This document shows positions 7,884 to 17,226 of a stretch of 17,226 nucleotides of DNA, in pieces. Each line of letters starts with the position of its first letter. Position 1 is the first letter of the stretch. A model generated the notes under the pieces. The model worked only from the letters and a program-made list of their open reading frames with translations. It was not told where the DNA came from and did not search any database. This stretch comes from Phoronis ovalis (lineage: Eukaryota; Phoronida; Phoronidae), in the NCBI GenBank assembly GCA_028565635.1, contig JAOXYB010021448.1, positions 1-17,226 of the forward strand, read 5' to 3'. Position numbers and translations under genes: made by a program.

Positions 7884-9020
7884 AACTGTACCATGCGTGT
7901 CTAGTTTCTCCTAATACCGTCCTCACAAAGCGTTTTACGAATATTAAAATGCACTGCACGTATTTTTATTTTCGTAAAAGAATTATGTCTCTATTATTAA
8001 TCAATACACCGTTTCTTTATCACAAGCACCTTAGCGTTCTTAGAATGACCCGATGCGTCAAAAACTGTGCAAAGAAACGGCTACCTCTATGTAGAATGGT
8101 TATTCCTGTACAAATATACATCCGGGCCTAAGACGGATACAATTAATTTTCCCATCCAAGTAACGTACGTATTGCCTTCTGGTACTTAGACCGACTCTTC
8201 GCGGAAAATTATGTTCAATCACAAATAAATATAATCATGTATCATGCTTACTTCCGATTTTTTCTGCAGTCTTATTAACCAATTAACTTTTGCGTGAACT
8301 CTAAGAACAGACCACCAGGTGGAGTTAGTGAGAAATACACAAGAAACAGGTAGACTTGCAATCCTTGGATATAATCCTCCCAATTTCTGATAAAAAACGA
8401 CGTTTTCAAATTGTGATTTTTCTCACTTTATGCGAAATTATACCCACTTCCAAATAGAGATGTCCCCATGGCTGCCCAGGTAACAAAAGAAAAGGAAAAG
8501 TAGAGAAAAAAGTTAATTACTACGCCAGCTCTATAGTGGGCATATGCAATTGTTACCATGGATACAATTGTCTATCTAATGTCAAATATCCACTCTTAAC
8601 TATATGCTGTGTAAAATAATAAATAAAGTATAGAGACATCTAGTGACAGCGTACTATGCTACAGATTGTATATATATTATAATGATAATTTGTAAAGATA
8701 TAGCGTACTTTTTCTTACTGAGCATATCACACAGATTCATGTAGTGATTCGGAATATAAGATGCATAAGACAATAACAACAATAATTATGTAAATAACAT
8801 GGACGTTTATTCTACTAGGTGTAGTATAGTATTGCCTGTTAATATTGCTACTTGCCACATGGTATGCTGCAAGCACTTATTGGCGAATGGGTGTGACATT
8901 ATGCTTTTGTTCATTTTTTGTGATTAGTTGGTAGACATCATCGCTACTTTGGTGATGGAAAGAAATTAGAAATCGAAGGTGCATGCATGATTTATTGACA
9001 TTTTTATAGGTCCATCATCA
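7884..9020 (-). other. 5' flank remnant of the third lectin copy, interrupted
   Basis: 7884-8120 aligns with the proximal promoter of genes A and B, and 8580-8845 with the distal part. Both conserved blocks are kept (8054-8073 and 8636-8651). The tract AGAAATTAGAAATCGAAGGT at about 8961-8980 recurs at 16078-16098 in the 5' flank of gene B. The two halves are separated by the inserted block at 8135-8569. Confidence 0.65.
8135..8569. mobile_element. Inserted block flanked by 10-base direct repeats
   Basis: Genes A and B continue directly from TTATTCCTG..A.ATATA to CACTCTTA, but here about 460 bases intervene. GGATACAATT occurs at 8135-8144 and again at 8560-8569, consistent with a target-site duplication around an insert. 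No clear terminal inverted repeats or open frame are seen inside, so the element type is unknown. The repeat may also be chance in AT-rich DNA. Confidence 0.4.
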
Positions 9021-9587
9021 ATACCAAACATATAATTGCGGATACTGAGATGATTTGGTTATAGCTGTAGTATCTGAGTGGTAAGAGCCTCCTATTAGCT
9101 GTGGTTAGTGGGAATCCCTTTTAGACTAATGCTAGTAGTGCTGGCTTCCGGTATATACGTAGCTATGTGATGGTAATTCGGGAAAAGCTAGTGTGGTTGA
9201 TTAATTTCAAATCTTTTAAACAAAATTGAAAAATCTTAATTCTTGTATGTTTAATTATTATTCTGTATACGTACAAACTTGTCTTCCCAAGTGTCAAAGT
9301 CAATAATAAGTGATGCCGGCCAAATAAAGTTGAATGGGTGTGGACACTGCCTGTATATGCAAAAACAATGGATGAAATTAAAAAGCTATATTTCAAAAAA
9401 ACAACATTTGAATGTAATGAAACTCGGAGATAGGTGTTCTTAGTAGATATTCTACAAAAAAAAAGAAATTTTCGGGAGTGGTCCATAAGGTTCCATTACC
9501 CTAAATAGTTCCTTTGATAGCACAAGCATAAGGAAATCTTTAAACAGATCCCTGGCTGCCTACATGGTCCAAAAAGCGTTACCAAGT
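9021..9587. other. Spacer between third-copy flank and gene B 3' flank
   Basis: No gene is supported. Around 9066-9120 the plus strand reads GTAGTATCTGAGTGGTAAGA, then GCCTCC and GTGGTTAGTGGGAATCCC. This weakly recalls a tRNA-related A-box/B-box arrangement and may be the ruin of a SINE. The minus strand is open over 9163-9486 from a non-ATG codon, with no recognisable domain. Confidence 0.4.
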
Positions 9588-9887
9588 ATATCGTCGTTAT
9601 TTTTCTTATCAACCGTTTCGACGCTGATAGTAACTTGTCACAAAATACGTCAGAACAGTCTCAATAAAGCATGTATTCAACACAAGATGGAATCATCAAG
9701 CTAACATGATAGGTACCTCCGAAACACGGGGTGTATGGCAAACTTTCAGTGTTTTCTTCTCCTGGCACTGATATTCATGCTAAAATGTGTATGGGCACGT
9801 GTAAACTTGAAACATCTTGCAAGTTCGACCGCTATTTAAGGCTGTAGATGTTAATTAAAAAAGCAGCAATGGCCGGCATTGTTTAAG
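9588..9887 (-). other. 3' flank of lectin gene B
   Basis: This aligns with 2327-2592 and 2891-2924 downstream of gene A, without the extra 298 bases there. No canonical AATAAA is seen on the minus strand close to the stop. Confidence 0.55.
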
Positions 9888-10138
9888 TTAAAGACTTAGC
9901 CTGTAGTCGAATTCACACAAATAATGTTTTGTGGTGGTACAATCTGCATCTGAAAACTTGTAATTGTAACTATTCAAGAGATTGACGCAATTAGATCCAG
10001 TTCCTCCGTCAGGGTTGTTGTTCGCACCTCCATCCGCCGTAGTCCCCCACGCGATGAAAGCCAGTGGATCGCCAGACACCCATTCCCACTGACCTTCTAC
10101 GTTCAAATCGTTCAAACCGATCCAAGCATAGGGTACTC
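9888..10138 (-). CDS. Gene B exon 3: C-terminal half of C-type lectin domain and stop
   Basis: The acceptor ACGTTTGTTGCAG is the same as in gene A, and the stop TAA is at 9890-9888. It encodes GVPYAWIGLNDLNVEGQWEW, then the loop GGANNNPDGGTGSNC, FSDADC and HYLCEF. About 17 of 83 residues differ from gene A, while the start of the exon is unchanged. Confidence 0.88.
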
Positions 10139-13100
10139 CTGCAACAAACGTAGTCAATGAAACAACGTGCTTGTTATTCATGACCAGTAGAACAAACAAG
10201 AAATAACAATTGCATATCTCGAATTTCGTTCGCCTGGTACCTAAATGCGTAAAAACTGCATCCTTTGCATACATAATATATCGAACAAGTTAATGAGTTG
10301 TTAACATTTTGCAAGTTGAAGTAAGAGATATAAATGGCAACAGGCATGGAGTGTTGCATTTAAAATGGAAAAGCGTCATTAAGTATCTTATAAGTCATAA
10401 AAAAGTCTAATAATTAACTTTTGATATTTAAGTTCCCCTACTTTTAGATTTTTTTGTTTTATGGCGTTGTATTGTTTGATTTATCACTGGACGCGGTCGT
10501 ACCTTTTCCCCACAGTATTAATTAAAGCATCGCCTGGTACTGTTCCAATTTAAGGTTAAGGCTAGTTAAGACAAACCGGTTATGGATATATCGGCAAAAT
10601 TCTTAATTTGTCATATACAATGAACCGTTTTGATTTTTTTCGAAAAGGTAAATAAATTATTTAAATATGCCTATTCACCTGTTATGTAATAACATTTTAG
10701 TTATTTTGATAAATGACAAAGTAAGCGATTATTAGATGTTTTAAATAGTATTTAAAAAACTGTAATGTTTATTTGGAAATTATCGCGGTTCTATTGTTCA
10801 TGAACCTGTTTTCACGGCGGAAAAATAATTATTTTAAATGTGCTTTTTATTGCATGTATTATTAACTGCGATCCGCTTTCCCCAGCTTCGTTTGGGGAAT
10901 TGTTAAGAACAACGTCTTACATGTACAATTCTAAACAATTCTAAACAAATCTAAATTTTGTTACTGACTTGAAAATTACCTTGCGATATGATCAATGATT
11001 TTATGAATTCAAATGCGTCTGAATCCTCAATTGTTGCCAGTCTGCCTCTTTGATTCTTACACAGTTTTTTCGCGTCATACCAACTTCTAGGACTGAAAAT
11101 GCGGAAACAGCGGTTCTTGTAATACGACCAGAGTTGGGGGCATCCTGAAATAAATTAACAAAGGTTTCTAAAAAGGCAAGGATTTGTTATTAGCTGTCTG
11201 GCAAAACTAAATTTATTTCTAACATATCAGCATTTTTGATTCGAATGTCCGGGTTTTTTTTAAAAGAAGTTCCTGTTTGGCAAATCCCCATTGTAAATTC
11301 CCTTCATCTGATTGTAGTTTGTCCTCATTAACCCTTGTAAGCAAACCAAGTATTCTCACACGTTACATTGAGCGTTCACACAATGCATTTGAGTGGTGTT
11401 CCAATTCGATATTTATGCACATCTTTGATACCTTACAGGATGAGTTGACAGACAATCACAACTGTAACAATTCTTAGTTAATGTGTAGAGAGATAATTAA
11501 AGGTCTTATTCAAATGAACAGTTCTGATCCAGCTGCTGTCGTCGCCAATGTGGGGCGATTGTGAATGCCTATGGTGAATAACTACGGTGATTTGCGAAAC
11601 AAAAACTTCCCTATAACGACAGCACATTTGAAAATTACGAAATTTTGAATCATGTTAGGTATTATGTTACTCATTCCAGTAAAACGTAACACTGGTAACA
11701 CTGGTGAGTGGGATAGACTTAATGGTTATACAGATAAAACCTGCCTGCTACAAAAGCACCCCTTTGGTATCGTAGACTTGCAGGTTTAAAAATTGGCCCT
11801 TTTGTAGGCCTCAGTCAGTTTTAACAAATCAACAGATGAGTAAATATATTCCTGGGGTGATAGGTATATGTTATTATTCATTCTGAACGTGCACTTTTTT
11901 GTGTCCTCGTTATGTCATATAAACCTGTTTTACAATGAATTGGTCATCTTAATAAATTTGAGAGTCCAGAATACAGCAGAAACAATATATCTGTATATGT
12001 TTAAATTGACTTCGACATTAATTTGAATGCATGTTTTAATACTGATATCTGGGTCGCTTTATTTAATTAAGGATATGTAAGTATTTTTCTCATGATTAAT
12101 TAGAAATTCAGGTACCACGAATTGCAAAACACGAGACAGGATTCAAGTTTTATGTGTAATAAAAAATATGTATCCCAAAAATGTGGTTCCACGGAATATT
12201 TTAAGTAGTCTGCTAGCTTATCAGTTGTCAAGAAAAGATGGACGGAATTAAGTTTGAAAATCCTCTTCTGGGGCTTTTAACGCTACTTGTAGGTATTACA
12301 CTCTTGAAAAATAATGTTTCTTTTAAATTATTGATTTGCGTTTAAATCACAGTCTCATAACGATGTCAAGTTCAAACAATATTATAGTGAAAGACGTGTC
12401 TAGTTACAGTTGTTGAAAACTATATGATGGTACTGCAAAAAGAGTAATTATTTTACATAATTACATATTTTCATTAATAAATTACGAATTTAAGTCAGCA
12501 ATATATTAGTCTCTAACGTAGACTATAAATCTTATAAATGTACTAAATAAATTGTTTTAAAGCTCGCAAAAGTTAAAAATTTGCTTTTAAATTAATAGTG
12601 CATATTATTATCAGATATATATAGACCCTTATTGCGTATAGGGATAGAAATTTATATAGGGATCTAAACTCATATATAAACTCACTTTTTAACAAATTTT
12701 ATTTTTTAAATACAATGAGGGTCTAAACTTAGACTAGCAATATATATTCATTTAACTGAAACATTATCTACAAGTTGATTTTTCAAGATAAAACTTCCAT
12801 TTTTTCATGCATAATGAAATTAAAATTGATTTTAGTTAACACTGGTCCTTGTGCATTGATCATTTTGTGTTTCCATTTGTGAATTTTAATTAAAATATTT
12901 AAGCTTGATAATGACTCAGTTATCACTGGCAAATAAGTTCCTTTTCCCTTTTTTTTAATTTGTTCAAATAAAGCAAAGTTGGAGTTGTTGAAAACTATAT
13001 AATGGTACTACAAAAAGAGTAATTATTTTACATAATTACATATTTTCAATAATAAGTTAAAGGCAGTGAATGAGTCAGCAATATTTATTCAATTAACTGA

Positions 13101-15391
13101 AACATTATACCTACAAGTGGATTTTTAATGATAAAATTTCAAGTTACATACAATTGTGGTTACGGATTTTTTTGTTGCAATTTGTTTGTTTATAAATTGT
13201 CAAGAAAAGACAGAATTGTGAAAATCCTCTTCTGCTTTTAACGCTAGTAAAAATAAGGTTTCTCTTAAATCACAGATTTTCTCTTCAATCACAATCACAT
13301 AACAATGCACAGTTCATATAGTATTACAATAAAAGACGTGTCTAGTTGGAGAAGTTGAAAACTAGAATAAGATGGCACTTCAAGAACGGTAATTATTTTA
13401 CGTAATTACATATTTTCAATAATAAATTACAAATTTAAGTCAGCAATATATATTCATTTAACTGAAACATTATCTATAAGTTGATTTTTAATGATAAAAT
13501 TTCAATTCTCATACAATTTAATTATATGCTATTAGCCATTTCAAAAAATTGATTTTATTTAACACTTGTATTTCCATTCGTGAATTTTAATGACTCCTTT
13601 ACCATGACGAATAAATTTGTTCCCTTTTCCCTTTCCCTTTTCCTTATTCGATTGAAGGAAAGGAAACCAGAGGTGCAAGTTTTAAGAACCTCGATTTCAA
13701 ACCCCAATAAAGAAACAGTAGCTTATTCAACATTTGAATGTAGATATAAACGAAGAACTATTTCATAGTTCCATATAGAATCTTCTCATGCATGGCTGTT
13801 CCAGTCCCCCCCCCTAATACTACATGTGCAAACCAAGCATACATTTAATAGGAATTATAACAAACTTATCAAAATTAAAAATAACTGTTAGGTTTAGAAT
13901 TTTTTCCTGTTGATATGATATGTAATATAGTATAATACAGGTACTCAAAAGGTTCTATTTCCTGATTTTTTATAGTCAAGTAAACCTTTATTGTTAGTGA
14001 CACTGATTGGCAGTTTGCACCTATATAAAATAGGAAGTGGAGGGTAAATCAACTGATGGAATAGCTGTGAGAAGACTGTATTTGAGTTTACAAACTATCA
14101 ATTTACTTCGAGCTTGAATTAGGAAAAAGAACACAATTCCTTATTCTTTATTTATGACTAGAAGAAATATCCATTGGATTGGCAGGCGAAATACATATAA
14201 ATTATAGCTATTACGGTTGTTCTTGTGTCATCTCTCGAGTATGAATTATAAATAAAGTTAAATGGGATCGATTACGCAAACAGTAAAATGTGGGTAAAAA
14301 TGTTTTTCTTGATTAGAGAAATATAAACCCTGAACTCCCCTTCTATAGACATTGAGAGTTGACTGACTTTAAAACTAAAATTCAGATTTCTTGATATAAC
14401 ACTTAGTTTAAAATTATGACCAAGAAATATTCAAAACGCAATTAATTTGATATTAAAATATGTGCACTCGGTTTATCTTTTTTATTCAAATCCGCACTCA
14501 AATAAGGAAAAGGGAAACAGATGTTTTTTCGTTATTCAACGATCTAACGCAACTGTCATCAGCAACCCCTGTATATATATGTTATCTATTTATATAAGTA
14601 ACCGTGTAAACAATTATCAGCGGACGAATTTATTTTGATGTTGCACATAGCGTGTTTATGTTCAAAAACGTTTATTTAGATAATATCGATTTTTGTGAAT
14701 GAGCTCGTTGTTACTGCTGTATGCTACACTTTATCTTTGTCTAGCTAAATCACCTTTAATTTTTTTTCCGACCAGCTTCGTATTAGGCATCCGGTAAATA
14801 TAGTTCAAAATACAAAACATATTAGATATACTATAATTATAATATTTAAAGCTGAAAGTATGGGCATTCTAACTGGAAAACCCTACAAACTTTCCCTGCA
14901 TTGCTGAATTAGTTTCATAAACACGAATTATAATATTTAATAAGCTAATAAAGAGTTGATACCTCATTGATGATATTTATGGTACCATCTTACCACGTTA
15001 TCATATGATTACCCATTGACACTTTTGTTAGTAGATCTATTGATGGAGTTCTTCGATGATATTAGACAGATTACTTATACAATTAATTAGACTCACCAAT
15101 TTTTTTCTTGTACAATGCCCAGCCAGGCAGCGGATCCCAATCTAGAAGTGGACTGTCTTCTTTAATTTCACACTTCCTTTCGCTCCTGTTATATCCGAAC
15201 CATACGCAATCGTCATGTAAAATCTTAACGCATTTTGCGGCGCACTGCACCAAAGAAACGTCATCAAACTGCTCTATTACCATAGACGACTTAAGTCGTC
15301 TCTCTTTAAAACCGTGATTTGTAAAGTGATAATTTTGATATGCCAAGGTGTAAGTTAGACATAAGAAACATATCAGGGAGAATAAACCCAT
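9888..15391 (-). CDS. Secreted PAN/apple + C-type lectin domain protein, gene B (three exons)
   Basis: Join 15391-15097, 11144-10980 and 10138-9888 gives 711 bases and 236 residues, with the same exon lengths and intron phases as gene A. The signal peptide is residues 1-17. The PAN/apple-like domain spans 19-97 with cysteines 50, 54, 62 and 74 and the N68-R-S sequon. The long-form C-type lectin domain spans 99-230 with cysteines 100/111, 127/228 and 204/220. WIGL is at 159-162, the NPD triplet at 195-197 and FSD at 215-217. The mature PAN domain is almost the same as in gene A. The lectin half differs at about 28 of 137 residues, most densely at 192-212 around the ligand loop. The product is probably secreted, with a related but possibly different ligand. 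The two genes lie about 2.6 kb apart in the same orientation. Confidence 0.87.
10139..10979 (-). other. Gene B intron 2 (841 bases)
   Basis: This is a GT-AG, phase 1 intron. It is about 310 bases longer than in gene A. Extra sequence lies mainly at about 10200-10620, near the acceptor side. The rest aligns patchily with 3380-3702. No exon is seen inside. Confidence 0.75.
10980..11144 (-). CDS. Gene B exon 2: N-terminal half of C-type lectin domain
   Basis: It has no internal ATG, so a simple start-to-stop scan misses it. The acceptor is TTTATTTCAG and the donor GTAATT (10979-10974), with 165 bases and phase 1 at both ends. It reads GCPQLWSYYKNRCFRIF, then SWYDAKKLC and RLATIEDSDAFEFIKSL, in frame from end to end. 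Eleven of its 55 residues differ from gene A. Confidence 0.87.
12225..12507. repeat. Intronic repeat copy i (diverged)
   Basis: It starts TTGTCAAGAAAAGATGGACG, contains GAAAATCCTCTTCTG, AAAGACGTGTCTAGTT and ATTTTACATAATTACATATT, and ends at AGTCAGCAATATAT. It is more diverged from the gene A unit than copy iv. Confidence 0.7.
12736..12784. repeat. Intronic repeat copy ii (3' fragment)
   Basis: This is the last part of the unit only: AGCAATATATATTCATTTAA, then CTGAAACATTATCTACAAG and TTGATTTTT. It is identical to the gene A unit over this length. Confidence 0.7.
12978..13141. repeat. Intronic repeat copy iii (partial)
   Basis: It begins within the unit at GTTGGAG..GTTGAAAACTA and runs through ATTTTACATAATTACATATT to AAGTGGATTTTTAATG, with a short insertion (GGCAGTGAATGA) near 13063. 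Confidence 0.7.
13195..13505. repeat. Intronic repeat copy iv (full, near-identical to gene A unit)
   Basis: Apart from small indels near 13321, it matches 5871-6166 almost perfectly. It marks the start of the recently homogenised tract shared by genes A and B. Confidence 0.75.
13493..14350. other. 858-base segment present in gene B but not gene A
   Basis: In gene A the text GATTTTTAATG runs straight into TTGACTGACT at about 6166. In gene B the two are separated by this block. It contains a CCCTTTTCCC-rich stretch, a run of C at about 13806-13814, and no supportable gene. The C-rich and CCTTTTCCC parts resemble 12840-12970, so it may include more repeat sequence. Insertion in B and deletion in A are both possible. 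Confidence 0.6.
15097..15391 (-). CDS. Gene B exon 1: signal peptide and PAN/apple-like domain
   Basis: It starts at the ATG at 15391-15389, the first after an in-frame stop, and ends ...AAAATTG before donor GTGAGT (15096-15091), phase 1. It reads ILHDDC where gene A has ILNDDC, and YKKKI where gene A has YKNKI. All four PAN cysteines are kept. Confidence 0.88.
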
Positions 15392-15855
15392 AACTGTACT
15401 ATGCGTGTCTAGTCTCTCCAACTACTGTCTTCACGGATCTTCTTTACGATTATTAAAAGACTAGTGTACGTATTTTTAATTTCGTAATTAATAGTCTCTG
15501 TTACGAATTAATCACTAAACTCCTTATCAGAAGCATCAATTAGCGTTGCTGAAATGGCATATTCCTCAGTGCGTCAAAAACTGTGCAAAAGATACGGTCG
15601 TATCTATTAGGACAATAACGATTGTGTGTAAATGTGGAGTAGTTATTCCTGCAGATATATATATTCACTCTTACCTTTGCTGTCATAAGTAAAGCATAGA
15701 GACATCTAGTGACAGCGTACTGTGCAACAAAGTGTATACACATGATACTGAGCATATCATGTAGAATTAGGTAGTTTTTCGGAATATACGATGTTAAATA
15801 ACATGCACGTTTCTGCTGGGAGTAGTACAGTGTAGGCATTACCTGTGAATATTGC
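15392..15855 (-). promoter_or_regulatory. 5' UTR and putative promoter region of gene B
   Basis: This is close to identical to 7247-7702. The three-copy conserved blocks lie at 15570-15589 (TGCGTCAAAAACTGTGCAAA) and 15702-15717 (ACATCTAGTGACAGCG). The strong match suggests genes A and B are expressed under the same control, but no transcription start can be fixed. Confidence 0.45.
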
Positions 15856-15953
15856 GCTTGATACAGGGTAAATTGCAAATCCGTAATGGTGGCTACATGG
15901 TGATGACACTATACTAGTGCATGTTTTTGTAATGTAATTTTAAAACACGCTCT

Positions 15954-16070
15954 GTCCAATATCAAAATAAATTCGTCCCCGGATAATTTTTTACCCAGCT
16001 AGTTATATAAAGAGGTACCATATGCACGGGTTGCCGATGACAGTTGTGTTAGAACCTTGAATAATGAAAA
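15954..16070 (-). repeat. Inverted copy of the dispersed repeat, inserted upstream of gene B
   Basis: The reverse complement matches 6357-6474 and 14525-14646: CATTATTCAAGGTTCTAACA, then CAACTGTCATC, GGGTAAAA and GACGAATTTATTTTGAT. The third-copy flank at about 8905-8960 lacks it between otherwise related sequence, so it was probably inserted here. No open frame is present. Confidence 0.7.
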
Positions 16071-17226
16071 AATCAATAGAAATTAGAAATCGAAGGTCCC
16101 TCTCACAGGCACATTACTACTGTTTTAAACGAAGTGACCCTCACGGTATTGTGGGATGTCATACTTCTGATCCTGATCGAGCACGATTTATTGACACGCT
16201 AAATTATAGGTAGGAAGTCGCATTTCGCTGTAAACAATAGCAATATTATTCGACTAGTCTGTGGAGTGAAAGACGTACGTGTCTGGAGCTAATCTATAGC
16301 TAAATGCATGTGTTATGTTATGGTAAACTAGAGTTATTCTGGAGCATACTGCAAAACAAGTCACGTATTTATCTACATTTATGTGTTATATAACGTAAAG
16401 GCCATAATGCAAATTTACGATGAAATGTGACCATGTATATATTACAGGACAGCTGGTTGAAATTAGAATGAATGGTCTGCTTGCGTGTGTTGAAGACCTG
16501 TACTCGTGCGCTAATGGAATTGCTGGGGTCTAGCTGGAAGAGGTAAGGCGACCTGAACCAGGCCTTTGCCCAATATTGTGGATGAAAGCACGTATGATTG
16601 AACGCACGGTATTGCCTATCAGTAGGGTAACACTGATGAAATATAGTTATCTTATTTATTTGTCTATAACTATATACAAAAGTAATCAAACGATGTCTTT
16701 TAAATTTGGAAATGAGAATAAACAACAAACTTTAGATTTATTTTCCTATTTTTTTCATATATTCTCATGAAAACGGTTGCTTATGGAAATGTGACATACT
16801 GCATCTTTCAGCAATAACTCTTATTATATATAGATAACGATAAGTATTATAAAATTAACTTTTCATTTAGAGATATATTTAAAAAAAAAATTAAATATGT
16901 CTTGCCGACAGGTGGCGATTCATTTCAAATTATGAAGGGTCAACTGGGTCATTGTCCTAACCGTTGTTAGCACGCCGAAACTCCGCTCTATTTATTACAC
17001 ATACCGTATAATACGTTCAATTTTATTTAATTACTTTTAGGTATATACTTACGTAGTTTAAATTAGTTTCGAACATATATTTATTTTAAAATCAATAAAA
17101 CATTATTTCACGGGGTTCCTGAACGACAACAAATGATGTCATATTGTGTTAACATTTTGAAAGAAAGCGTCAAACGTTAAACAAGGCTTCTAAAAATGTT
17201 GTTTGGTGACAAATATCTTCCTTGTC
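16071..17226. other. Non-coding flank with a GC-richer patch
   Basis: Homology with the third-copy flank ends near 16210 (GATTTATTGACA..CTA..TTATAGG). Beyond it no gene is supported. A GC-richer patch at about 16440-16640 has a splice-like arrangement, TATATATTACAG before 16448 and GAAGAG|GTAAGG at 16542/16543. The 95 bases between have stops in all three plus frames. The minus strand is open over 16369-16728, but without an ATG start or a known domain. 16780-17226 is AT-rich with nothing recognised. Confidence 0.4.

Larger units (their letters stand above)
11145..15096 (-). other. Gene B intron 1 (3,952 bases), repeat-expanded
   Basis: The acceptor-proximal third (to about 12220) is an old, diverged counterpart of gene A's intron. 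The middle (12225-13505) carries several copies of a repeat of about 300 bases. 13493-14350 is absent from gene A. From about 14351 to the donor it closely matches 6167-6951. A small inverted repeat (AAACCTGC at 11737-11744, GCAGGTTT at 11780-11787) marks another gene-B-only patch. No internal exon is supported. Confidence 0.7.

Noticed and set aside
9163-9486. Minus-strand open stretch of about 107 codons between the third copy and gene B
   Set aside because: It starts at a non-ATG codon, has low-complexity residues and no known domain, and has no counterpart elsewhere in the window.

Overview
The window is eukaryotic, AT-rich DNA, probably from an invertebrate animal. It holds spliced genes with GT-AG introns, secreted PAN/apple plus C-type lectin proteins, a tRNA-derived SINE-like element and many diverged repeats. 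Expanded secreted lectin families of this kind and this base composition fit a lophotrochozoan such as a bivalve mollusc, but a cnidarian or another marine invertebrate cannot be excluded. I see no bacterial operon, CRISPR array, rRNA gene or intact transposase.

Two intact three-exon genes lie head to tail on the minus strand. Gene A has exons 7246-6952, 3867-3703 and 3175-2925. Gene B has exons 15391-15097, 11144-10980 and 10138-9888. Each encodes 236 residues: a signal peptide, a four-cysteine PAN/apple-like domain (exon 1), and a long-form six-cysteine C-type lectin domain split over exons 2 and 3. All four introns are phase 1. Exon lengths (295, 165 and 251 bases) are the same in both genes.

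A third gene is dead. Only a truncated, frameshifted exon 1 (7883-7703) and its 5' flank (to about 9020) remain, fused directly to the 5' flank of gene A. The locus is therefore a tandem lectin array with birth, deletion and death of copies. A 42-base relic of exon 2 inside intron 1 of gene A (4002-4043) shows exon-scale rearrangement as well.

Layout: 1-2326, non-coding flank with a heptamer repeat, a degenerate repeat and a SINE-like element; 2327-2924, 3' flank of A; 2925-7246, gene A; 7247-7702, its 5' flank; 7703-9020, remnant of the third copy with an inserted block; 9021-9587, spacer; 9588-9887, 3' flank of B; 9888-15391, gene B; 15392-16210, 5' flank of B with an inserted repeat; 16211-17226, non-coding flank with a GC-richer patch.

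The most informative signal is the uneven divergence between A and B. Exon 1, the distal part of intron 1 and the 5' flank are nearly identical (8 differences in 295 coding bases), while the lectin exons differ at about 28 of 137 residues. The changes are densest in the predicted ligand-binding loop. This suggests recent homogenisation of the promoter and PAN half, with diversification of the lectin half. The expected role is extracellular glycan recognition, for example in innate immunity, mucus or adhesion. That role is inferred from the domain families only.
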